The notes beneath the pieces were generated by a model. The model did no database searches, was not told the origin of the DNA, and saw only the letters and a program-made list of their open reading frames with translations. Source: CAYUVF01 sp964448045 (lineage in GTDB: Bacteria; Bacteroidota; Rhodothermia; Rhodothermales; Salinibacteraceae). Taken from it: DNA of 64,000 bases. Shown one piece after another: positions 1-6,278 of the stretch (the stretch's first letter is position 1; every line of letters begins with the position of its first letter). The DNA lies in NCBI GenBank assembly GCA_964448045.1, contig CAYUVF010000015.1:9653-73652 (forward strand), given 5' to 3'. The position numbers were made by a program, and so were the translations under genes.

Positions 1-8
1 CAGCCGGC

Positions 9-110
9 CTAATTCTGTTCCAGGTTCGGCGTTCTGGGTTTGAGTGGGTTCGCACCACCCTGGAACGTCGAACGTTGAGCCCGGACCTCCGAACCCTGAA
101 CCCGAAACGC
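9..110. repeat. Heptad-periodic inverted repeat upstream of trxB
   Basis: Two facing arms with 7-nt periodicity. On the left (9-48) successive heptads end in GTT (CCAGGTT, CGGCGTT, CTGGGTT). On the right (61-110) successive heptads carry GAAC or a near variant (TGGAACG, TCGAACG, CCGAACC, CTGAACC, CGAAACG). The arms are partly complementary and could fold into an imperfect hairpin just before the trxB start. No coding sense is apparent. The same design recurs elsewhere in the window. Confidence 0.6.
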
Positions 111-1163
111 ATGAACGTAAACGGCACCCCCACCCTTTCCGCCTTCGAGAGCATTGATTTTTCGGAGGCCGAAGTCCGCGATGTCGTGATCATTGGCACG
201 GGGCCGGCGGGCTGGACGGCGGCGCTTTACGCGGCGCGCGCCAGCCTGGAGCCGCTCGTGTTCAAAGGACCCGAGCCCGGCGGCCAGTTGATGACCACGA
301 CCGACGTGGAAAACTATCCCGGCTATCCGGAGGGCGTGCTCGGCCCAGACATGATGCAGGACTTCGAGGATCAGGCCACGCGGTTTGGCTCCGAGGCCCG
401 CTTCGGCACGGTCACCCATGTCGATTTCAGCGAGCGGCCCTTCCGCCTGCTGGTAGATGAGGAAACGCCGATCTATGCGCAGGCCGTCATTATTTCGACG
501 GGCGCCTCGGCGCGCTACCTCGGCCTTGAAAACGAGCAGCGGCTCATCGGGCACGGCGTTTCGGCGTGTGCGACGTGCGACGGCGCCTTCTTCCGCGATG
601 AGACAGTCGCCGTCGTGGGCGGCGGAGACAGCGCGATGGAGGAAGCCCTCTTCCTCACGAAGTTTGCCAAAGAAGTGCGCATCCTCCACCGGCGCGACGA
701 ACTCCGCGCCTCGCAGATCATGCAGGAGCGCGCCTTCGACAACGAAACCATCAGCTTCGTCTGGAACACCGAGGTCATCGACGTGCTGGGCGACGATCAG
801 GTCGAAGGCATCGAGGTGATCAACAACGAGACGGGCGAAACCCGCGTGATGGACGACGTGAGCGGGCTGTTTCTCGGCATCGGCCATACGCCGAACACGG
901 AGCCGTTTGAAGGCTGGCTCGATATGGATGAGAGCGGATACATCCAGACAAAGCCAGATTCGACGTACACCAATATCCCCGGCGTGTTTGCCTGTGGCGA
1001 TGCGCAGGATCACGTCTACCGGCAGGCCGTGACCGCCGCGGGCACCGGATGCATGGCCGCCATCGATGCCGAGCGCTGGCTGGCCGAGCACGGCACCATC
1101 GAGGCGCCGCGCACCGAGACCGAGTACCACGCGGCCCCCGCCGTAAGCAGCACCGACGAGTAA
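111..1163 (+). CDS. trxB: Thioredoxin reductase (NADPH), TrxB
   Basis: 350-residue flavoprotein that passes electrons from NADPH through FAD and a disulfide to thioredoxin in the cytosol. An FAD dinucleotide motif GTGPAG lies near residue 29, the redox pair CATC is at C153/C156, the NADPH motif GGGDSA is near 170, and the C-terminal FAD motif FACGDA is near 294. This order is that of low-molecular-weight thioredoxin reductases. The start is the ATG at 111; a TTG at 75 would add residues encoded by the heptad repeat and is unlikely. The first 25-30 residues before the FAD fold are a short leader not typical of the family. It is followed 31 bp later by a lipoprotein gene on the same strand with no obvious functional link. 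Confidence 0.95.
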   Translation: MNVNGTPTLSAFESIDFSEAEVRDVVIIGTGPAGWTAALYAARASLEPLVFKGPEPGGQLMTTTDVENYPGYPEGVLGPDMMQDFEDQATRFGSEARFGTVTHVDFSERPFRLLVDEETPIYAQAVIISTGASARYLGLENEQRLIGHGVSACATCDGAFFRDETVAVVGGGDSAMEEALFLTKFAKEVRILHRRDELRASQIMQERAFDNETISFVWNTEVIDVLGDDQVEGIEVINNETGETRVMDDVSGLFLGIGHTPNTEPFEGWLDMDESGYIQTKPDSTYTNIPGVFACGDAQDHVYRQAVTAAGTGCMAAIDAERWLAEHGTIEAPRTETEYHAAPAVSSTDE

Positions 1164-1194
1164 TTCCCCACCCCGCCCGAACCGTCTCTCGCCC

Positions 1195-1809
1195 ATGCGC
1201 CTGTTGACTGCTGGATTCGCCGCAATCGCCCTGTTGATAGCAGGTGCGGGATGCACGCCCGGCCACTCGGCCGATTCGTCGAGCGAAGAATCCGTAGCGG
1301 CTTCCGGGGCGGCTTCCGGGGCGGCTTCCGGGGCGGAGAACGCCGCGCCAAAGTCCGTACAGCCGGTGGAGGGGGACGGAACCGTGGCGCAGCGGCTGCA
1401 GCAAGCCTCGCTCGAAGCGCGCATCAAGCAGGTGCTCGTCCGCCAGAAGCGGCTTCGCATCTTTGACTTCGAGCCGCAAGTGCGTGAGCAGCAGGTTATC
1501 ATCACCGGCGACGTCAACACGCGCATCCAGCACGAACTGGTCGGCCGGGTTGCCGCCGGCGTGCTATCGGATCGCGAGCTGGTGAACCAGGTGACCGTCC
1601 AGGGGAAGTCGCTTGCAGCGCTCGACGCTTCATCCGGCGGTGCTGCGGAATCCGACCCCGATACCCGGTCGGCGTATCACACGGTGCAATCGGGGGAGAG
1701 CTTGTGGCAGATCGCCCAGCGGTACAACGCCTCGGTCCGGCAGATCCGGCAGCTCAACGATCTGGCATCGAGCGCCCTCCAACCGGGCCAGCGGATTCGC
1801 GTGCGGTAG
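1195..1809 (+). CDS. LysM-domain lipoprotein with BON-like middle domain
   Basis: 204 residues. A signal peptide ends in a lipobox with the acceptor Cys at residue 20 (IAGAGC), so it should be a lipoprotein. A Ser/Ala/Gly-rich linker follows, made of three in-frame 12-nt repeats. Residues about 65-140 (repeated hydrophobic strands around VIITGDV and NQVTVQG) look like a BON domain, which binds membranes or ligands. Residues 159-203 are a clear LysM module (HTVQSGESLWQIAQRY, then LNDL and LQPGQRIRV) that binds peptidoglycan. The likely role is an envelope protein tethering membrane to cell wall; substrate unknown. The BON call is weaker than the LysM call. Confidence 0.8.
   Translation: MRLLTAGFAAIALLIAGAGCTPGHSADSSSEESVAASGAASGAASGAENAAPKSVQPVEGDGTVAQRLQQASLEARIKQVLVRQKRLRIFDFEPQVREQQVIITGDVNTRIQHELVGRVAAGVLSDRELVNQVTVQGKSLAALDASSGGAAESDPDTRSAYHTVQSGESLWQIAQRYNASVRQIRQLNDLASSALQPGQRIRVR
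1297..1332 (+). repeat. 12-nt tandem repeat, three copies, in lipoprotein linker
   Basis: GCGGCTTCCGGG occurs three times without interruption, encoding repeats of Ala-Ala-Ser-Gly between the lipidated Cys and the folded part. The frame is preserved, so copy number could change linker length by slippage. Confidence 0.9.
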
Positions 1810-1832
1810 CCTCCGGCGCGGGGGGCACCGGT

Positions 1833-2696
1833 TCACGTCCGGAAGAAGTTCTTCAGGATGAACCAGACGTTTTCCTTACGCTCGCGCAGGCGGCGGGAGA
1901 AGTAGGGCAGCCACTCCGTTCCGTACGGTACGTACACGAGCATATTGTAGCCGTCGCGCACCATGGCGCGCTGCGTCTCCGGGCGGACGCCGTAGAGCAT
2001 CTGGAACTCGAAGTCGTCGGGGTCGATGTCGCGGGCAGAAGCGAATTGCGTCACCGCGCCGATGATCTGGTCATCGTGCGTGGCGATGCCGGGGTAGTGC
2101 GCCTCGGTGATGAGCTGCTTGGCGTAGTCGACGTAGCGGGCCCGGATCGTGTTCATATCTTGATGGGCGAGCGCAGGCGGCTCCTTGTATGCTCCTTTGC
2201 AGAGGCGCACGCTGGCATTTAACTCGCACATGCGGTCGATGTCCTCGGCCGTGCGCTTGAGCATCGCCTGCAGCACGGGACCGACGTGATCGGGGTAGTC
2301 CGGGTAGACCGCTTCGAACATCGCCAGCGTCGAATCGGTGAGGTTGGTGCCTTCCATGTCGAGCCGGACGAAGATGTCGTGCTCCACGGCTACGTCGAGC
2401 AGCTGGCGCAGGTTGTCGAGGCAGAAGTCGTAGTCGATCATCTGCCCCATCATCGACAGTTTGATGGAGATGCGCACCTGCGGATGGCCCTGCTGATAGC
2501 GGTCGGCCAATCCGCGAATTAGCTCGATGTACGTGTCGCGGGCCTGGTTGGCCACGTCGCGGTCGTGGACGTGCTCGCCGAGCTTGTCGAGCGCCACAAA
2601 CAGGCCGTCGTCCCGCAATGCGTCGATAGCGGGGAGCGATTCGTCGAGGGTTTCGCCGGCGACGAAGCGGCTGGCGAGAAAGAAGGGCAACGGCAT
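1833..2696 (-). CDS. Proline dehydrogenase (monofunctional)
   Basis: 287 residues from the ATG at 2696. Flavoenzyme that oxidises L-proline to pyrroline-5-carboxylate, the first step of proline catabolism. Family hallmarks in order: FVAGETLDESL at the start, ISIKLS, VRLDMEGT, LCKGAYKEP, ATHDDQ, FQMLYGVRPE and YVPYGTEWLPYFSRR at the C-terminus, close to the Thermus/Deinococcus monofunctional enzymes. The protein begins almost directly at the FVAGETL motif, whereas relatives such as the Thermus enzyme carry about 30 more residues; an upstream in-frame stop near 2748-2750 prevents extension. A TTG at 2726 would add ten residues. The heptad repeat lies immediately upstream. No P5C dehydrogenase gene is nearby. 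Confidence 0.92.
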   Translation of the reverse strand: MPLPFFLASRFVAGETLDESLPAIDALRDDGLFVALDKLGEHVHDRDVANQARDTYIELIRGLADRYQQGHPQVRISIKLSMMGQMIDYDFCLDNLRQLLDVAVEHDIFVRLDMEGTNLTDSTLAMFEAVYPDYPDHVGPVLQAMLKRTAEDIDRMCELNASVRLCKGAYKEPPALAHQDMNTIRARYVDYAKQLITEAHYPGIATHDDQIIGAVTQFASARDIDPDDFEFQMLYGVRPETQRAMVRDGYNMLVYVPYGTEWLPYFSRRLRERKENVWFILKNFFRT

Positions 2697-2698
2697 CG

Positions 2699-2822
2699 AT
2701 TTTTGAGAGCGATTTTCGAAGGGCAATGGAGGCTCGGATTGGAAGCGCTACCGAATCGAACGGCATCCACAATCGAACGCGCCGGCTTCCAAATCGCAAA
2801 TCCCAGATCCAAAATTCACCCG
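2699..2822. repeat. Heptad-periodic repeat upstream of proline dehydrogenase
   Basis: The right part (2786-2822) reads as heptads TTCCAAA, TCGCAAA, TCCCAGA, TCCAAAA. The left part contains CGGATTGGAAGC (2735-2746), nearly the reverse complement of GCTTCCAAATCG (2785-2796). It fills the gap between proline dehydrogenase and the PLP enzyme and reaches the stop codon of the latter. Same 7-nt design as at 9-110 and 4738-4868 but AT-richer. Confidence 0.5.
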
Positions 2823-3937
2823 AGCGCTCGGTCGAGATCAGCGAGGAGGTCGTCGATGTGTTCGAGGCCGATGGACAGGCGCAGCAGCGCCTCGGGCGTG
2901 GGGGAGTGATCGGGTTCGATGGAAGCGCGGTGCTCGATGAGGCTCTCGGTGCCGCCGAGGCTCGTCGCGCGGCGGAACGTCTCGGCCTGCGCGGCCACGG
3001 CCATTGCGGCGTTGCGTCCGCCTTCGACCTCGAATGATAACATTCCGCCGAAGTCGCGCATCTGCTCGCGGGCGACGGCATGGCCCGGATGACGCGGCAG
3101 GCCGGGGTAGTGGACCGCCGTCACCCGGTCGTGGTCGTCGAGGAATCGGGCGATCTGCCTGGCCGAGGCGCACTGCTGGCGGAGGCGCGGTGCCAGCGAG
3201 CGCATCCCCCGCAGCGCCAGCCACGCGCTGAACGGATCGAGCACTGCGCCGCCCGCCTGCTGCACCGTGCGGATCTGCTGCCAGAAGGCGTCGTCCCGCG
3301 CGGTGATGACGGCGCCGCCGAGGACATCGGAGTGGCCGCTGAGGTATTTGGTGGCCGAGTGCAGCACGAGGTCGGCGCCGCAGCCGAGTGGCCGCTGGAG
3401 CAGCGGCGTCGTCCACGTGCCGTCGACGATCACGCGCGCTCCGGCGTCGTGCGCCCGCTCGGCGATGGCGGTGAGGTCGGTGATCTTCAGCAGCGGATTC
3501 GACGGCGTTTCGATCCAGACGAGCTCGGTGTCGTGGCGCAGCGCATCGTCCAGCGCATCCAGATCCGTCAGGTCCACATCTGAGAACGAGAGACCGCGGT
3601 CGGCAAACACATCCGAGGCCAGTTGGCGCACGCCATAGTACACATCGTCCGGCAGGATGACGTGTGCGCCGGCCGGGAGCGCCTGCAGCACGGCCATCGT
3701 CCCGGCCATGCCCGAGGCAAACGCTGCGCCCGCCGCGCCGCCCTCCAATTTGGCCAGCGTCGCCTCGAAGTCGTCGCGCGTGGGATTGCCCGAGCGGCTG
3801 TACTGGTAGCCGTGTGGGTACGAGCCGTCGGGCGCGCGCTCGAACGTCGTCGAGAGGTGCGGCGGCGCAACGACGGCGCCGGTGGCGGGATCGGGCGTGC
3901 AGCCAGCGTGAGCGAGGAGCGTTTCGGGGCGGGCCAT
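2816..3937 (-). CDS. Trans-sulfuration PLP enzyme (cystathionine gamma-synthase/lyase family)
   Basis: 373 residues from the ATG at 3937; the open frame continues upstream but MARPETLLAHAG is the usual family N-terminus. PLP-dependent enzyme of the MetB/MetC/methionine gamma-lyase group, acting on cystathionine or O-acyl-homoserine in methionine and cysteine metabolism. Visible landmarks: YQYSRSGNPT, FASGMAGTMAVLQ, and the PLP-binding lysine in SATKYLSGHSD near residue 196, then a C-terminal MLSFEVEG strand and LSIGLEHIDDLLADL. Which reaction it performs cannot be told from sequence alone. It is divergent from the DUF429 gene, with 54 bp between starts. Confidence 0.9.
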   Translation of the reverse strand: MARPETLLAHAGCTPDPATGAVVAPPHLSTTFERAPDGSYPHGYQYSRSGNPTRDDFEATLAKLEGGAAGAAFASGMAGTMAVLQALPAGAHVILPDDVYYGVRQLASDVFADRGLSFSDVDLTDLDALDDALRHDTELVWIETPSNPLLKITDLTAIAERAHDAGARVIVDGTWTTPLLQRPLGCGADLVLHSATKYLSGHSDVLGGAVITARDDAFWQQIRTVQQAGGAVLDPFSAWLALRGMRSLAPRLRQQCASARQIARFLDDHDRVTAVHYPGLPRHPGHAVAREQMRDFGGMLSFEVEGGRNAAMAVAAQAETFRRATSLGGTESLIEHRASIEPDHSPTPEALLRLSIGLEHIDDLLADLDRALG

Positions 3938-3991
3938 GGCGGGAACGGTTCGATGGACAGAGCGGTGTACCCGAAAGATCGAATGTAGCCG

Positions 3992-4738
3992 ATGGAAGAT
4001 CCACCGATGACCGATTCCGACATGCTCACCTGGGTCGCCGGCGCCGATGGCTGCCGCGCCGGATGGTTCGTGGTGCTCCGGGCGGTGGACGGATCGGCCT
4101 GCCGCCGACGCGTCGTGCCGGATGTCGCGGCGCTGCTGGATCTGCCGGAGGCGCCGGTGATTCTCGGCGTCGACATGGTCATCGGGCTGCCCGACGCGCC
4201 CCGCTCCGGCGGACGCGCGTGCGACCGGCAGGCGCGCCAACTCCTCGGCTGGCCGCGCTCCAGCAGCGTGTTTTCGCCGCCCGCGCAGGCCGCCCTCGCC
4301 GCCGAAACGTACGCCGAGGCGCAGCGCCTCAACCGCGCCCACAGCCCCGACGACGTCGGCCTCACGAAGCAAGCGTTCCACCTCTTCCCAAAGCTCCGCG
4401 CGCTGGACCGGCGCATGACGCCCGAGCGGCAGCAGCGCATCCGCGAAGTGCATCCCGAGCTGGCTTTCTTCGCGATGAACGGCGACGCCCCCACCGAGCA
4501 CAGTAAACACACCGGCGCCGGCCGCACCGAGCGCCGCCAGTTGCTCGCGGCAAACGGATTCGAAGACATCGAGTCGGCCCTTCGAGAAAGGCGCTCATCC
4601 GATCTCGGCGCGGACGATATGCTCGACGCCCATGCCGTGTGCTGGACGGCGCAGCGTATCCGGGCGGGTACGGCGCAGCGCTGCCCCTCCGATCCGCCCC
4701 GCAACGAATGCGGCCTGCGGATGGAAATCTGGCGATGA
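3992..4738 (+). CDS. DUF429 family protein
   Basis: 248 residues (242 from the second Met). Recognised as DUF429, a family predicted to have an RNase H-like fold and nuclease activity; the biological role is unknown. Features: WVAGADGCRAGW near the start with a conserved Asp, GVDMVIGLPD, ACDRQARQLLG, the segment SSSVFSPP, EVHPELAFFAMNG and a C-terminal DDMLDAHAVCWTA. The acidic residues in GADG and DDMLDA are candidates for metal binding. Its 3' end abuts a heptad repeat. No partner gene suggests a pathway. Confidence 0.8.
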   Translation: MEDPPMTDSDMLTWVAGADGCRAGWFVVLRAVDGSACRRRVVPDVAALLDLPEAPVILGVDMVIGLPDAPRSGGRACDRQARQLLGWPRSSSVFSPPAQAALAAETYAEAQRLNRAHSPDDVGLTKQAFHLFPKLRALDRRMTPERQQRIREVHPELAFFAMNGDAPTEHSKHTGAGRTERRQLLAANGFEDIESALRERRSSDLGADDMLDAHAVCWTAQRIRAGTAQRCPSDPPRNECGLRMEIWR

Positions 4739-4868
4739 GTTTAGTTTGGGGTTCTGCGTTTGGGCAGATGTGCCGAGGTTGAAACAGACGGCGCAGCGCA
4801 GAAACGCCTCCGCTCGCTGTCCCGTTCGATCCAACATTGAACTCCAAACCCCGAACTCAGAACATCGT
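4738..4868. repeat. Heptad-periodic inverted repeat upstream of pdxH
   Basis: The left arm (4738-4764) has heptads of the GTTTGGG type. The right arm (4838-4868) has TTGAACT, CCAAACC, CCGAACT, CAGAACA. The arms face each other across about 73 nt and are roughly complementary. The right arm ends a few bases before the pdxH start. Strongly similar in design to 9-110. Confidence 0.6.
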
Positions 4869-4872
4869 CCCC

Positions 4873-5508
4873 ATGGCCCTCTCCGATCTTCGTCAGGAGT
4901 ACGCCAAGCACGAGCTGGATGCCGAGCACGTCGTCGCCGATCCCATCGAGCAATTCGAGCAGTGGTTTCAGGAGGCGCTCGACGCCGAGGTGCCCGAGCC
5001 TAACGCGATGACGCTGGCCACGGCCACGGCAGACGGCCGGCCCTCGGCGCGCATCGTGCTGCTGAAGGAGGTCCGCGACAACGGGTTTGTGTTCTACACC
5101 AACTACAAAAGCCGCAAAGGCGCCGAGCTGGCGCAGAATCCGCAGGCGGCGCTGGTTTTTTGGTGGGAACCGCTGGAGCGGCAGGTGCGCATCGAGGGGG
5201 CGGTGGAGCGCATCCCGGAGGAGGAGTCGGACGCCTATTTCGGTCGCCGCCCGCGCGGTAGCCGGATCGGAGCTTGGGCCTCTCCGCAGAGCCGGATCAT
5301 CGAAGGCCGCGACGGGCTGGAAGCGCGGCTGGAAACGCTCCAGGAGGAGTACGAGGAGGGCAAGATCCCGCGCCCGCCGCACTGGGGCGGGTATCAGCTT
5401 ACGCCATCGTCCATCGAATTCTGGCAGGGCCGCCCCAACCGTCTGCACGATCGCCTACGCTTTCGCCGCACCGACGATGGGTGGACCCTCGAACGCCTCG
5501 CACCCTGA
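4873..5508 (+). CDS. pdxH: Pyridoxamine 5'-phosphate oxidase
   Basis: 211 residues, the usual family length. FMN enzyme that makes pyridoxal 5'-phosphate from PNP/PMP, the cofactor used by the nearby trans-sulfuration enzyme. Motifs: LRQEYAKHEL at the N-terminus, NAMTLATATADGRPSARIVLLK (FMN contacts), FYTNYKSRKG, LVFWWEPLERQVRIEG, PHWGGYQLTPSSIEFWQG and the C-terminal RLHDRLRFRR with conserved RLHDR. Start chosen at the ATG at 4873, giving MALSDLRQEY. A strong intrinsic terminator follows at 5632. Confidence 0.96.
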   Translation: MALSDLRQEYAKHELDAEHVVADPIEQFEQWFQEALDAEVPEPNAMTLATATADGRPSARIVLLKEVRDNGFVFYTNYKSRKGAELAQNPQAALVFWWEPLERQVRIEGAVERIPEEESDAYFGRRPRGSRIGAWASPQSRIIEGRDGLEARLETLQEEYEEGKIPRPPHWGGYQLTPSSIEFWQGRPNRLHDRLRFRRTDDGWTLERLAP

Positions 5509-5631
5509 ATGGAGCGGGGACGCGCTGAAAAATCGACGGGCCAAATAATAATTGGCAGCCTCGCGCGTTGTACCTGTGAGAAGCGCTGGAGAACCCCAAC
5601 CGGCGTTCTGATTCTTGTGATGAGTGGTGGT

Positions 5632-5674
5632 CAGGCACCATCGGTCCTCTCTGTGACCGATGGTGCCTGTTTTT
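5632..5674 (+). terminator. Intrinsic terminator after pdxH
   Basis: Perfect 15-bp stem (CAGGCACCATCGGTC with its complement at 5655-5669), 8-nt loop, followed directly by a run of five T. It ends at the 3' end of the convergent small exported-protein gene. Confidence 0.9.
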
Positions 5675-6128
5675 ATGGGAAATGCCGATCCGTCAGCTCC
5701 CGGACATCGGCCCGTGGGATCACGCGCCAGTACGGTGATCCGAGGCGATTGGTGGAGGTGCGGCGGAACGTCGCCCGCAGGAACAGCTCTTTGTCGGTAT
5801 CCGGTACGGCGCCTGCGAACGAAAACGGGCCCCAGTGGAAGATCCAGTACGCCGTCGCCGGATCGATTTGCAACTGCCGTCCGATCAATTCCACCAGATA
5901 GCGCGCATCGTCCACCGTCGACGGTCCCCGGTTTTCGGCCAGTTCGCGAATGACGATCGTGTGCGTCCGCTCCTCATCCGGTGGCGCCGGGTACACGGCA
6001 ACATGGCACTGGGCCATGCGGGCATAGCCGCGCCACGAAAACAGGGTGTCGGAGAGCGGCTGCGCTGCAACGGGCATCGGACCGAGCAACAGAAGGGCTA
6101 CGGCGAGAGCAAAGCGAGAGGCCATCAT
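5673..6128 (-). CDS. Small exported protein of unknown function
   Basis: 151 residues from Met codons at 6128/6125. A clear signal peptide (hydrophobic ALAVALLLLGPMPVAAQ, probable cleavage after AAQ) predicts export to the periplasm or beyond. The mature part, about 130 residues with FHWGPFSFAGAVPDTDKELFL and YWRVIPRADVREL, does not match a family I recognise. An upstream Met at 6191 would give a longer, less convincing N-terminus. The frame stays open much further upstream opposite the helicase gene, but that part is antisense shadow. Confidence 0.65.
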   Translation of the reverse strand: MMASRFALAVALLLLGPMPVAAQPLSDTLFSWRGYARMAQCHVAVYPAPPDEERTHTIVIRELAENRGPSTVDDARYLVELIGRQLQIDPATAYWIFHWGPFSFAGAVPDTDKELFLRATFRRTSTNRLGSPYWRVIPRADVRELTDRHFP

Positions 6129-6278
6129 GAAACTGAGCGGAAACGCAAGGAGTTGAGCGTGTTCCAGTAGACACGCTGGAAACCAATTCATAACGTGTTG
6201 TCCCAGCGGAGCCGGTTGCGACCGATGCGCCGGACCGATTTGCGCTCCAATGATTCTCTTCACTCGCCTGCGCCCATC

